Assembly: GCA_965247735.1 (NCBI GenBank)
Contig: CBDFHN010000002.1
Span: forward strand, 1,426,001 to 1,490,000
Direction: 5' to 3'
DNA: 64,000 nucleotides
Origin: JAOXRU01 sp965247735
GTDB lineage: Bacteria; Bacteroidota; Bacteroidia; Flavobacteriales; Flavobacteriaceae
Part shown: positions 32,484 through 41,392 of the stretch, in pieces
How positions within the stretch are numbered: position 1 is the first letter of the stretch
How the letters are laid out: each line of letters begins with the position of its first letter
Notes under the pieces: model-generated
What the model saw: the letters and a program-made list of their open reading frames with translations, nothing else
The model's database searches: none
What the model was told of the DNA's origin: nothing
Made by a program: the position numbers and the translations under genes

Positions 32484-32863
32484 CAACATTACTTATTGTA
32501 AGTCTAGTACGGTCAAAACCCAGTGCTATCCAAAAAGATAGTATTTCAATTACAAAAGAACAATTATGCAAGAAGTGGAATCTATCAACATACGAAGCTT
32601 ATGGAGAATTATATCCGCCCGAAAAACAAGAAAAAAACGATTATATATTCTTAAAAAATGATATGACATATATTACTGTTTCTGAAGGCAAAAAAGAATC
32701 TGGAAAATGGACGATAAACAGTTCCAAGGGGTATATACAACTATTTGATACTGAAAAGCAATCCCTGAAAATTTATATTCTTCAAATTTCGAAAACCAAA
32801 CTTTCTGCTAAAATTGATATTGAAGAACTAGAAGAGGTAACCATTAACTACACCGCTTCATAA
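32444..32863 (+). CDS. Small membrane-anchored lipocalin-like protein
   Basis: The 139-residue protein has an N-terminal hydrophobic helix (IIISTVTSLATLLIVSLV) without a lipobox, followed by a lipocalin-like beta domain: LCKKWNLSTYEAYGE, DYIFLKNDMTYITVSEGK, ESGKWTINSSKGYIQLF. Its role is unknown. It overlaps the end of the FMN reductase gene by 40 bp and lies 22 bp before an acyltransferase-like membrane protein, so it belongs to the desaturase cluster. Confidence 0.72.
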   Translation: MLEKIIISTVTSLATLLIVSLVRSKPSAIQKDSISITKEQLCKKWNLSTYEAYGELYPPEKQEKNDYIFLKNDMTYITVSEGKKESGKWTINSSKGYIQLFDTEKQSLKIYILQISKTKLSAKIDIEELEEVTINYTAS

Positions 32864-32885
32864 TAAAAAATTGAGACATCCCGAG

Positions 32886-33962
32886 ATGAAAAAAAGAATA
32901 ATAGGAATTGATGTTGCAAGAGCTTTAGCTGTTATCGGAATGATAATCGTTAACTTCAAGGTTGTATTTGGTGAAAATGGTTCTAGTTGGTTAAAAGCCA
33001 TAACAGCTATATTTGAAGGAAAAGCAGCTGCTACTTTTGTAGTTTTGGCTGGTGTTGGTCTTGCCTTAATGACAAATACTGCAGTACAAAACAATGATAA
33101 ATTAAAACTAAGAATTGCTCGTATAAAAATAGTAAAACGAGCATTCTTTTTATTTCTCATTGGAAGTACCTATTTATTTATCTGGCCAGCAGATATTCTT
33201 CATTATTATGGAGTTTACATGATATTTGCTGCCTTTCTTTTGGCGAGCAATCATAAAACTATATTGATTCTTGGGATGATACCTATTTTAATTTATCCAT
33301 TACTAATGGTGTTTTGGAACTATGATTCAGGTTGGAATTATTCTACGATGGATTACCAATTCTTATGGACATTTAAGGGGTTTTTTAGGAATCTACTTTT
33401 TAATGGTTTTCATCCCGTTATGCCTTGGGCTTCTTTTATACTTTTTGGCCTGTGGTTAGGAAAACAAGATCTAAACAATAATAAATTTGTAAAAAAACTA
33501 TTCTGGATTTCCTTAATTGCTTTTGTTAGTATTCAATGTTTTTCCTTTTTTGGCATTACACTACTGGCAAATGGAAATACAACAATTGCCGATGAATTAT
33601 CATTTTTTCTAGGAACCAAACCAATGCCTCCATTGCCTATATTTATGTTAAATGGTATTTCTGTTGCTTTTGTAATAATTTCTGCATGCATTATAACTGC
33701 AAAACGCTTCAAAAACAGTTACATTATTAGTGCTCTGCACAAAACAGGGCAATTAGCATTAACATTTTATGTAGCACATGTAGTTATTGGAATGGGAATT
33801 ATAGAACTTATAAGCCCAATAAAGCTAGGACAGCACAACATTATATTTTCAATAATCTCTGCCATTGTATTTAGCGTACTCTGTATCATATTTGCAGTTC
33901 TATGGTTAAAATATAAGAAACATGGTCCGTTAGAATGGATCATGAGAAAAATAAGTAATTGA
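32886..33962 (+). CDS. DUF418/DUF1624-like multi-pass membrane protein
   Basis: The 358-residue protein has about ten hydrophobic helices. The opening RIIGIDVARALAVIGMIIVNF is the hallmark of the DUF418/heparan-glucosaminide acetyltransferase-like superfamily, which includes predicted acyltransferases. Other pieces are FEGKAAATFVVLAGVGLAL and the ending ALHKTGQLALTFYVAHVVIG, both typical. The substrate is unknown. An upstream TTG in frame at 32871 was not used; ATG 32886 starts directly before the signature. It closes the desaturase cluster. Confidence 0.82.
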   Translation: MKKRIIGIDVARALAVIGMIIVNFKVVFGENGSSWLKAITAIFEGKAAATFVVLAGVGLALMTNTAVQNNDKLKLRIARIKIVKRAFFLFLIGSTYLFIWPADILHYYGVYMIFAAFLLASNHKTILILGMIPILIYPLLMVFWNYDSGWNYSTMDYQFLWTFKGFFRNLLFNGFHPVMPWASFILFGLWLGKQDLNNNKFVKKLFWISLIAFVSIQCFSFFGITLLANGNTTIADELSFFLGTKPMPPLPIFMLNGISVAFVIISACIITAKRFKNSYIISALHKTGQLALTFYVAHVVIGMGIIELISPIKLGQHNIIFSIISAIVFSVLCIIFAVLWLKYKKHGPLEWIMRKISN

Positions 33963-33992
33963 CAAACAACAAAAGTATTATTCCTAAATATC

Positions 33993-34000
33993 TATATTTG
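33993..34000 (+). promoter_or_regulatory. Candidate -7 element for trmL
   Basis: TATATTTG, 25 bp before the trmL ATG; no clear -33 TTG. Confidence 0.45.
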
Positions 34001-34025
34001 AAACTTAAAACTTTCAATTATAAAT

Positions 34026-34478
34026 ATGGGGTATAATATTGTGCTTATTGAACCAGAAATACCAAATAACACAGGAAATATTGGTCGCCTGAGCCTTGCT
34101 TCTGGATCTTCACTACATTTGGTAAAACCTTTTGGATTTGAAATTAGCGATGCGAGATTAAAACGGGCTGGACTAGATTATTGGCAGCACCTTAATGTAA
34201 TAATTTATGAAAGTATCGATGAATTTTTAAAGATTAATAAAGACAATAAAATGGTGTTTTTATCTAGTCATGGAACAAAAGAATATTGGGATATTCCATT
34301 TGAAGATGAGCTCTTTTTAGTATTTGGAAAAGAATCTAAAGGCTTGCCAAAAACTCTTTTGGAAAATCAAAAAAACAATTCTTATAAAATCCCTTTATTT
34401 AGCGAACATATTAGAAGTATTAATCTGGCAAATGCTGTTGGTATTGTTGTTTATGAAGGTATAAAGCACTTAAGGTAA
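34026..34478 (+). CDS. trmL: tRNA (cytidine/uridine(34)-2'-O)-methyltransferase
   Basis: At 150 residues this is a minimal SPOUT methyltransferase. IEPEIPNNTGNIGRL and LVKPFGFEISDARLKRAGLDYW are the TrmL motifs, with the knot region LVFGKESKGLPKTLL and PLFSEHIRSINLANAVGIVVYE. It methylates the wobble ribose of tRNA-Leu isoacceptors with UAA/CAA anticodons. It appears to be a single-gene unit with its own -7 element. Confidence 0.93.
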   Translation: MGYNIVLIEPEIPNNTGNIGRLSLASGSSLHLVKPFGFEISDARLKRAGLDYWQHLNVIIYESIDEFLKINKDNKMVFLSSHGTKEYWDIPFEDELFLVFGKESKGLPKTLLENQKNNSYKIPLFSEHIRSINLANAVGIVVYEGIKHLR

Positions 34479-34530
34479 GTTCCATATCCAGTACCTACCT
34501 TTTTAAAGGCTATTTCCCACAAAATTCAAC

Positions 34531-34538
34531 TACCTTTG
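34531..34538 (+). promoter_or_regulatory. Candidate -7 element for the MscS channel gene
   Basis: TACCTTTG matches TAnnTTTG, 31 bp before the ATG at 34570. Confidence 0.5.
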
Positions 34539-34569
34539 CTGCGAATTATTTTTAAACAAAAAAAAACTT

Positions 34570-35382
34570 ATGAATCTTGACACAATTTTAAAAAAAATAA
34601 GTGAAATAGCAATTGAATACGGTCCTAAACTAATTGGTGCTATTGTTGTATTAATAATAGGAAGCTGGGTCATAAAATTAATTGTCAAAAAGTTTGACAG
34701 CATATTAATAAAAAGAGACACAGATGCCTCTTTACGCCCTTTCTTAAAAACATTGGTGGCAACATTACTAAAAATAATGCTTGTTATAAGTGTTTTAGCA
34801 ATGATGGGGATAGAAATGACTTCTTTTATTGCAATATTAGGAGCTGCTGGTTTTGCTGTTGGAATGGCACTTTCAGGAATGCTTCAAAATTTTGCTGGTG
34901 GTGTAGTTATTTTAATTTTTAAACCTTTTAAAAAAGGAGATCTAATAGAAGCGCAAGGACACTTAGGTATTGTTGAAGAGATCCAAATCTTTAACACCAT
35001 TTTGGTTTCTTTAGACAACAAAACAATTATTATACCTAATGGTGGTCTTTCTACTTCAGCAATGGTTAATTATTCTACCCAACCAATAAGAAGAGTAGAC
35101 TGGACATTTGGTATTGGTTATGGTGACGATATTAAAAAAGCTAAAGACTTACTTTATGCCCTTACTAATGAAGATTCTAGAATATTAAACCAACCTGAAA
35201 CTTTTATTGGTATTGAGGCACTAGCAGACAGCTCTGTAAATTTTACGGTAAGAGCCTGGGTTAAAGGTGATGATTATTGGGATGTCTTTTTTGAAATGAA
35301 CGAAAAGGTATACAATACGTTTAATGCTGAAAACATCAATATTCCATTTCCACAAATGGATGTGCATGTGCATAAAAACTAA
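34570..35382 (+). CDS. MscS-family mechanosensitive ion channel
   Basis: The 270-residue protein has three transmembrane helices: about 17-39, 58-78, and the pore helix region GAAGFAVGMALSGMLQNFAGGV with its Gly/Ala packing pattern. The beta domain follows with FKPFKKGDLIEAQGHLGIVE and IIIPNGGLSTSAMVNYS. It should open under membrane tension to release solutes during osmotic downshock. A strong bidirectional terminator separates it from the convergent pseudouridine synthase gene. Confidence 0.94.
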   Translation: MNLDTILKKISEIAIEYGPKLIGAIVVLIIGSWVIKLIVKKFDSILIKRDTDASLRPFLKTLVATLLKIMLVISVLAMMGIEMTSFIAILGAAGFAVGMALSGMLQNFAGGVVILIFKPFKKGDLIEAQGHLGIVEEIQIFNTILVSLDNKTIIIPNGGLSTSAMVNYSTQPIRRVDWTFGIGYGDDIKKAKDLLYALTNEDSRILNQPETFIGIEALADSSVNFTVRAWVKGDDYWDVFFEMNEKVYNTFNAENINIPFPQMDVHVHKN

Positions 35383-35398
35383 AAAACATTCAGCATAA

Positions 35399-35443
35399 AA
35401 AAACGTCCCAATTGATTAGATAACTATCAATTGGGACGTTTTT
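35399..35443. terminator. Bidirectional terminator between mscS-like and pseudouridine synthase genes
   Basis: Stem AAAACGTCCCAATTGAT / ATCAATTGGGACGTTTT, with A and T runs on both sides, between convergent genes. Confidence 0.9.
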
Positions 35444-35465
35444 AATTTAATACTCTTCTATTATC

Positions 35466-36494
35466 TTAATGGTTTGTGCTGTACTTACTCCAACGGTCTA
35501 TACAAGTTTGCATATCTTCAGGTATCTCAGAATTGAAACTCATAAACTCTTCCGTAACAGGATGTATAAAGCCTAAGGTTTTTGCATGTAGTGCTTGTCT
35601 TGGTAAAGTCTTAAAACAATTATCAACAAATTGCTTGTACTTTGTAAACGTTGTTCCCTTTAAAATACGTTCGCCTCCATAGCGCTCATCATTAAACAAG
35701 GTATGTCCAATATGCTTCATGTGTACACGTATCTGATGTGTTCTTCCTGTTTCTAACTTACAAGAAACCAATGTTACATACCCCAAACGCTCCAACACTT
35801 TATAATGTGTTACTGCCTCTTTACCAGCATCGCCTTCAGGATAAACATGCATTTGTAATCTGTTTTTTGGATGACGTCCTACATGGCCTTCTATTGTACC
35901 TTCATCTTCAATTACATTACCCCAAACTAAAGCAACATACTCCCGTTCTGATGTTTTTTCAAAAAATTGCTTAGATAAATGTGTCATTGCCTGTTCTGTT
36001 TTTGCAATAACCAACAAACCACTTGTATCCTTATCTATTCTATGTACCAACCCAGGGCGTTCGCTACTATTATTAGGTAGGTTTTCTATATGAAAAATAA
36101 GAGCGTTTATTAAAGTCCCAGAATAATTACCATGTCCAGGATGTACTACCATACCAGCTGGTTTATTTACAACCATAAGTACATCATCTTCATAGACTAC
36201 ATCTATAGGAATATCTTCTGGCTTTAATAAAAACTCGTGAGGTGGATGCTCAAAAAGCACTTTTATCTCATCTCCTGCTTTTACCTTGTAATTTTGTTTA
36301 ACTACTTTTCCATTTACCCAAACATGACCTCCTCTAGCTGCTGTTTGAATTTTATTTCTTGTAGCGTTTTCAATAAAATTCATTAAAAACTTGTCTACTC
36401 TAAGTGGTTCTTGCCCTTTAGATGCAACAATATTATAATGCTCATGAAGCTCTCCTTCTTGTCCTTCAATATCCTCTATTTGCTCCTTATCCAT
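35466..36494 (-). CDS. RluA-family 23S rRNA pseudouridine synthase (RluD-like)
   Basis: The 342-residue protein has an N-terminal S4 domain (about residues 28-90; LRVDKFLMNFIENATRNKIQ) and a RluA catalytic domain with the active-site motif HRIDKDTSGLLVIAK, KPAGMVVHPGHGNYSGTLIN and GRTHQIRVHMKHIGH. It isomerises uridines to pseudouridine in large-subunit rRNA; the RluD type with an S4 domain acts on helix 69. It starts 2 bp after the PASTA gene stop, so they are co-transcribed. Confidence 0.93.
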   Translation of the reverse strand: MDKEQIEDIEGQEGELHEHYNIVASKGQEPLRVDKFLMNFIENATRNKIQTAARGGHVWVNGKVVKQNYKVKAGDEIKVLFEHPPHEFLLKPEDIPIDVVYEDDVLMVVNKPAGMVVHPGHGNYSGTLINALIFHIENLPNNSSERPGLVHRIDKDTSGLLVIAKTEQAMTHLSKQFFEKTSEREYVALVWGNVIEDEGTIEGHVGRHPKNRLQMHVYPEGDAGKEAVTHYKVLERLGYVTLVSCKLETGRTHQIRVHMKHIGHTLFNDERYGGERILKGTTFTKYKQFVDNCFKTLPRQALHAKTLGFIHPVTEEFMSFNSEIPEDMQTCIDRWSKYSTNH

Positions 36495-36496
36495 TA

Positions 36497-37084
36497 TTAA
36501 TTTTCTGATTCCGTTTTTATTATTTCACTTGCAGATCTGTTTCCATTACCACAAATCAATTCTACTTTAGACATTTTTGCCAACCTTGTACCTGGCCATA
36601 TTTTTTTGCCTTTATACCTTACGCTTATCACCATGTCTTTACCTACATTGTCTACATAACTTACTCTACTTACACTAAGCCCTATAGCTTTTAGCATCGA
36701 TTCTGCATTTCTACGCGTAACCTGTATTACTTTTGGCATTGTAACTTCTTTATAACCTGCCGGATTTACTTTTAAGTATATTTTTCTATTACTTTTTACC
36801 TTTGCTCCTGCAAGTGGGTTTTGTTCTGTTATTGAAAACCTAGGGTATTTAGGATTGTAATTTGCAGAATCTAACACCTCAAACCGAAGTCCTTTTTCTT
36901 CCAATATTCCCCTAACATCCATTACAGATTTTTTAGATAAATCTGGAACTTCAATAAACTCTCCATGATTTGTGGTTCTTTTTAACCACTGTAACAACAC
37001 AAATATAATTACAACTACAGCAATAGTTGCAATACCTAGTTGCTTAAAAAAAGTTTTACTCTTAAGGAAGTTCAATAAGTTCAT
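36497..37084 (-). CDS. PASTA-domain membrane protein
   Basis: The 195-residue protein has a short cytoplasmic tail, one transmembrane helix (about residues 17-36, IATIAVVVIIFVLLQWL) and two or three PASTA domains: VPDLSKKSVMDVRGILEEKG, MPKVIQVTRRNAESMLKAIG and a partial third. PASTA domains bind peptidoglycan fragments or beta-lactams in kinases and penicillin-binding proteins; here there is no kinase or transpeptidase domain. It diverges from ddl, a peptidoglycan precursor gene, which supports a cell-wall role. Confidence 0.87.
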   Translation of the reverse strand: MNLLNFLKSKTFFKQLGIATIAVVVIIFVLLQWLKRTTNHGEFIEVPDLSKKSVMDVRGILEEKGLRFEVLDSANYNPKYPRFSITEQNPLAGAKVKSNRKIYLKVNPAGYKEVTMPKVIQVTRRNAESMLKAIGLSVSRVSYVDNVGKDMVISVRYKGKKIWPGTRLAKMSKVELICGNGNRSASEIIKTESEN

Positions 37085-37104
37085 GACTATATTTTTTGAA
37101 AAAG

Positions 37105-37112
37105 CAAAGATA
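37105..37112 (-). promoter_or_regulatory. Candidate -7 element for the PASTA/pseudouridine synthase operon
   Basis: TATCTTTG on the minus strand, 20 bp before the ATG. Confidence 0.5.
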
Positions 37113-37150
37113 TAAAAACAGAATACTTTTACATTACTGCAAATAAATGA

Positions 37151-37158
37151 TATTTTTG
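37151..37158 (+). promoter_or_regulatory. Candidate -7 element for ddl-coaD
   Basis: TATTTTTG, 46 bp before the GTG start of ddl, in the same spacer as the divergent PASTA promoter. Confidence 0.4.
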
Positions 37159-37204
37159 TCTATGCATCTAGTAATTAAAGCTAATAAATATAAATTTTAA
37201 ACTT

Positions 37205-38188
37205 GTGAAAAAAAATATTGCAATTCTAATGGGAGGTTATTCGAGTGAATATAAAATTTCATTAAAAAGTGGAGCTGTAGTCTATAAAAACTTAGACAAG
37301 CAACTTTACAATTGTTACTCCATTCATATTTTTAAAAACAAATGGGTTTATGTTGCCGAAAATGGAACAGAAACCCCTGTAAATAAAGATAATTTTAGTA
37401 TAACTATTAATGGAGATATAATACTTTTTGACTGTGCTTTTAACGCCATCCATGGTAGCCCAGGAGAAGACGGCTATATGCAAGCCTACTTAGAACTCTT
37501 AAATATTCCACAAACTTCTTGTGGGTTTTATCAAGCTGCACTTACCTTTAACAAAAGAGATTGCTTGGCCGCGGTAAAACCTTATGGTATTAAAACCGCC
37601 GAGTCTTTCTATGTAAACCAAGGAGATAGCATTGATTCAGATGCAATTATAGCAAAGGTTGGACTGCCTTGCTTTGTAAAAGCTAATAGAGCAGGAAGTA
37701 GTTTTGGTATTAGTAAAGTATATAAAAAAGAAGAACTGAAAAAAGCGCTTGAAATATCCTTTAAAGAAGATGATGAAATAATTATTGAATCATTTTTAGA
37801 TGGTACTGAAGTATCTGTTGGTGTTATAAACTATAAAGGAAAAACTAAACTTATCGGAATAACTGAAATTATATCCGAAAATGATTTTTTTGATTATGAA
37901 GCAAAGTATCTTGGAAAATCTCAAGAAATTACTCCAGCTAGAATCTCTCCTGAATACGAAAAAAAAATAAAAGCGCTTGCTATAAAAGTATATGATGTTC
38001 TAAAACTAGATGGATTTAGTAGAAGTGAATATATTTTTAAAGATGATGAACCACATCTTTTAGAAGTAAATACGGTACCTGGTCTTACTGAAGAAAGTCT
38101 GCTACCACAACAAGCTAGTTATTCTGGAATTTCCCTGCCAGATCTTTTTGACAATGCTATACAACAAGCTTTATTAAAAAAAATGTAA
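37205..38188 (+). CDS. ddl: D-alanine--D-alanine ligase
   Basis: The 327-residue ATP-grasp ligase joins two D-Ala for peptidoglycan synthesis. Motifs are VAILMGGYSSEYKISLKSG-like start, HGSPGEDGYMQAYLELL, LPCFVKANRAGSSFGISKV, EVSVGVINYKG and the metal/ATP loop LLEVNTVPGLTEESLLPQQA. Translation starts at GTG 37205 (VKKNIAILMGG), as there is no nearby ATG ahead of the ILMGGYSSE motif. coaD follows after 9 bp, indicating a two-gene operon. Confidence 0.94.
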   Translation: MKKNIAILMGGYSSEYKISLKSGAVVYKNLDKQLYNCYSIHIFKNKWVYVAENGTETPVNKDNFSITINGDIILFDCAFNAIHGSPGEDGYMQAYLELLNIPQTSCGFYQAALTFNKRDCLAAVKPYGIKTAESFYVNQGDSIDSDAIIAKVGLPCFVKANRAGSSFGISKVYKKEELKKALEISFKEDDEIIIESFLDGTEVSVGVINYKGKTKLIGITEIISENDFFDYEAKYLGKSQEITPARISPEYEKKIKALAIKVYDVLKLDGFSRSEYIFKDDEPHLLEVNTVPGLTEESLLPQQASYSGISLPDLFDNAIQQALLKKM

Positions 38189-38197
38189 TTTTATCTT

Positions 38198-38653
38198 ATG
38201 AGAAAAGCTGTTTTCCCAGGATCTTTTGATCCTTTAACTTTAGGACACTACGATATTATAAAAAGAGGTGTAACACTATTTGATGAGCTTATTATTGCCA
38301 TTGGTATCAACTCGGACAAAAAATACATGTTTAGTTTAGAAGAACGTCAGCAATTTATTATTGATGCTTTTAAAGACGAACCAAAAATTAAAGTACTTAC
38401 TTACAAGGGACTTACTGTTGATTTTTGTAAAAAAATAAATGCTGATTTTATTTTAAGAGGTTTGCGAAATCCTGCCGATTTTGAATTTGAAAAGGCAATT
38501 GCACATACCAATAGAAAATTAGCCGAAATAGAAACTGTTTTTCTATTAACCTCTTCTGGAAAATCATATATAAGTTCTTCTATTGTTAGAGATGTTATTA
38601 GAAATGGAGGCGATTATACCATTCTAGTCCCCAATACAGTAAGAACTAGATAA
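38198..38653 (+). CDS. coaD: Phosphopantetheine adenylyltransferase
   Basis: The 151-residue protein adenylates 4'-phosphopantetheine in coenzyme A synthesis. It shows the nucleotidyltransferase motif PGSFDPLTLGH (with the TxGH signature), RGLRNPADFEFEKAIAHTNR and the C-terminal ISSSIVRDV substrate loop. It follows ddl by 9 bp on the same transcript. Confidence 0.96.
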   Translation: MRKAVFPGSFDPLTLGHYDIIKRGVTLFDELIIAIGINSDKKYMFSLEERQQFIIDAFKDEPKIKVLTYKGLTVDFCKKINADFILRGLRNPADFEFEKAIAHTNRKLAEIETVFLLTSSGKSYISSSIVRDVIRNGGDYTILVPNTVRTR

Positions 38654-38744
38654 TAATACACCACTATTTTTTAGACTTTTACAACAAATTATTTATTATA
38701 GCATCTTTTTCATTAAATTAGTAAGAAAAAACTTACTTTATATA

Positions 38745-40943
38745 GTGATTAAAACAGAAGAGCTACAGATAATAGAACAGCTTCCCCTAGCTATTGCTTT
38801 CTTAGATGTTGATAAGCAACTAGTTACAGCATCCGAGTTTTGGTTTGATCATTTTAAACTAAACAGGATAGAAGACACTGGGAAATCTATTTATGAGCTT
38901 TTTGACAATGTAGACAACAAATGGGAATATATTTTAAACAATTGTCTTAAAGGGAAACCTACATTAAATCTAATCAATAGATCTAACAGTAAAAAAAAGT
39001 GGTTCCAGTATAATAATTCTCCCTGGTATGACGAATATGGTGCAATTAAAGGCATAATATTACAAATACAAGATGTAACTGCACTTAAAAAAAATGAGCT
39101 TGTACATAGTCGTTCCAAAAAGTTTCTAAACAATGTTCTGGAAGTTTCTAATATTGGAAGCTGGGAACTTGATTTAGCAAAAAATAAATTGTCTTGGGAC
39201 AGTACTACAAAACGCATACATGAAATACAAGAAAAATACATTCCTTCCCTAGATGATGCAATTGGCTTTTTTAAAAAAGGAGATAATAGAAAAAAAATGG
39301 AGCATCATTTTAATGAGGCCATTAATAATTTTGTTGAATGGGATGACAATCTTCTAATAAAAACAGCCAGCGGAAAAGAAATACTAATTAATACAAAAGG
39401 AAAAGTAATCACTGAAAAAGGAAAACCTGTAAGTATAATTGGTACAATTAAAGACATAAACAACAGAGAAGAACTCTCTGTAAAAGCCCAACAGTTTAGA
39501 AGTACTTTTGAAAACAACCCTAATGGAATTGCGTTGTTTAGCTTAGATGGCACTTTTTTTAGGACAAACAGTAGCTTTTGTGAAATGCTGGGTTATACCC
39601 AAGAAGAATTGTACAGCCTAAAACCAAATATCCTTACCCATGACGATGATACCGAAAAAGATAAAGAATTATTAAATAGCATTATCTCGGGTGAATTAGA
39701 CGATTATGAAATCTCCAAAAGGTATATTACAAAAAAAGGATCTACAATTTTTGTAACCGTAAAAGTATCTGCCATATGTGATCATAATGGAATAATATTG
39801 CATTTTTTAAAACAGGTAAGTGATATTACCGATACCTTAGCTATCAAACGCGCATTGATTAGAGAGAAAGAACTATTAAAAACACTAATCAATAACCTTC
39901 CTGTAAATATTTACATCAAAAACATTCGCCATAGAAGAACTCTAGCTAATAAAGCTGAATATACCTATATGGGAAGCGATTCTGAAGCCGATTTACTCGG
40001 TAAAACGGATTACGAAATGTACCCTAAAGACTTGGCTAAAAGAAATATTAAGGAAGATGAAAATATATTTTTTAGTGGCATACCTATTTTAAACAAAGAG
40101 CAAACAAGTACCAATCATTTAGGAGAAAAAACACATTTTTTATCATCAAAAATTCCATTAAAAGACGAGCAAGAACACGTAACAGGCTTATTAGGAATCG
40201 CTATTAATATTACCGATTTAAAAAAGACCGAAAACAAGCAAAAACAACTCATAAAAGTTACAGCAGAGCAAAACAAAAGACTTCTAAATTTTGCCCATAT
40301 CGTATCTCATAACCTACGCTCTCATTCTGCCAATTTTTCAATGCTAATAAATTTATTGCAAACAGAAAATGATGGAGAAATTATTACCAAAATTTTTACG
40401 ATGCTTAAAAATGCTTCTGATAACCTCATGGAAACTATAGGGCATCTCAATGATGTTGTTGCCATAAATGCAACAGTAGAACAAGAGAAAAAAGAACTAA
40501 ATATAAATACCTATATTAAACGTTCTATAATATCCATTGAAGCATTAATAAACAAAAGCAATTGCACTATTATTAATAATGTCAAAAAAAATACATATTT
40601 AAAATCTGTCCCATCTTATTTTGAAAGTATACTCTTAAATTTTTTAACCAATGCTATTAAATACAAACATCCTAAAAGAGATCCAGTCATAACTATCAAT
40701 TGCAAAAAAAAGAAATTATATACAGAATTAAGTATTGAAGACAATGGACTTGGTATTGATTTGGCGAAACACGGAAAAAAAATATTTGGTATGTACAACG
40801 TATTCCATGATCATCCCGAAGCAAAAGGTATTGGACTGTTTATAACAAAAAGCCAAATGCAAGCAATGAAGGGAAAAATAGAAGTGGAAAGTAAAGTAAA
40901 CGAAGGAACAAAATTTAAAATATATTTTAATGAAAAAAATTGA
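38745..40943 (+). CDS. PAS-domain sensor histidine kinase (soluble)
   Basis: The 732-residue kinase has no transmembrane helix. It contains four PAS-type domains (about residues 5-115, 120-240, 250-370 and 375-495; for example NPNGIALFSLDGTFFRTNSS and LPVNIYIKNIRHRRTLANKA) followed by a kinase core with H-box FAHIVSHNLRSHSANF (His522), N-box LLNFLTNAIKYKHP, G1 SIEDNGLGID and G2 KGIGLFITKSQ. It starts at GTG 38745. It overlaps the receiver-domain gene by 14 bp, its likely phosphate acceptor. The signal, possibly redox or a small ligand, is unknown. Confidence 0.9.
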   Translation: MIKTEELQIIEQLPLAIAFLDVDKQLVTASEFWFDHFKLNRIEDTGKSIYELFDNVDNKWEYILNNCLKGKPTLNLINRSNSKKKWFQYNNSPWYDEYGAIKGIILQIQDVTALKKNELVHSRSKKFLNNVLEVSNIGSWELDLAKNKLSWDSTTKRIHEIQEKYIPSLDDAIGFFKKGDNRKKMEHHFNEAINNFVEWDDNLLIKTASGKEILINTKGKVITEKGKPVSIIGTIKDINNREELSVKAQQFRSTFENNPNGIALFSLDGTFFRTNSSFCEMLGYTQEELYSLKPNILTHDDDTEKDKELLNSIISGELDDYEISKRYITKKGSTIFVTVKVSAICDHNGIILHFLKQVSDITDTLAIKRALIREKELLKTLINNLPVNIYIKNIRHRRTLANKAEYTYMGSDSEADLLGKTDYEMYPKDLAKRNIKEDENIFFSGIPILNKEQTSTNHLGEKTHFLSSKIPLKDEQEHVTGLLGIAINITDLKKTENKQKQLIKVTAEQNKRLLNFAHIVSHNLRSHSANFSMLINLLQTENDGEIITKIFTMLKNASDNLMETIGHLNDVVAINATVEQEKKELNINTYIKRSIISIEALINKSNCTIINNVKKNTYLKSVPSYFESILLNFLTNAIKYKHPKRDPVITINCKKKKLYTELSIEDNGLGIDLAKHGKKIFGMYNVFHDHPEAKGIGLFITKSQMQAMKGKIEVESKVNEGTKFKIYFNEKN

Positions 40944-41340
40944 AACCATTTGCATCATTGACGATGACCCAATTACTGTATTTGGAATAAAATACCAGAT
41001 TAAAAAAGAAAATATCTGTCACAATTTTTTAGAATATTCTAATGGAGAAGAAGCTATTAATGGGCTTGGTGCAATTGTCAATGCCAATAAAAAAATACCA
41101 TTTCTAATTTTATTAGATATCAATATGCCTATAATGGACGGTTGGCAATTTTTAGAAGAATTTATCGCCATGAAAACGCAACAAAAGATTGACATATACA
41201 TAGTTACATCTTCTATCAATATTGAAGACAAAAAAAGAGCAAGAACATTTAACACTATTACCTCTCACAATATTCATTATTTGATAAAACCATTTAATAA
41301 ACCACAAATGCAAGAAATCATCAATAATATATCTGTGTAA
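40930..41340 (+). CDS. Single-domain response regulator (receiver only)
   Basis: The 136-residue protein is a bare receiver: acidic pocket IIDDDPIT, phospho-acceptor Asp63 in LLDINMPIMDGWQF, Thr/Ser at IVTSSI and Lys in LIKPFNK. It has no output domain, so it would act by protein-protein contact or as a phosphate shuttle. The 14-bp overlap with the PAS kinase gene marks the two as partners. Confidence 0.93.
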   Translation: MKKIETICIIDDDPITVFGIKYQIKKENICHNFLEYSNGEEAINGLGAIVNANKKIPFLILLDINMPIMDGWQFLEEFIAMKTQQKIDIYIVTSSINIEDKKRARTFNTITSHNIHYLIKPFNKPQMQEIINNISV

Positions 41341-41392
41341 AAATCAATTTTTATTATTTTTTTAATTAAGTTTGATTGTAGATTAACTTGAT

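Noticed and set aside
38745..41340. PAS kinase and receiver considered as a phytochrome system
   Set aside because: No GAF-PHY domains or chromophore-binding Cys/His motif can be seen; only PAS-type domains.
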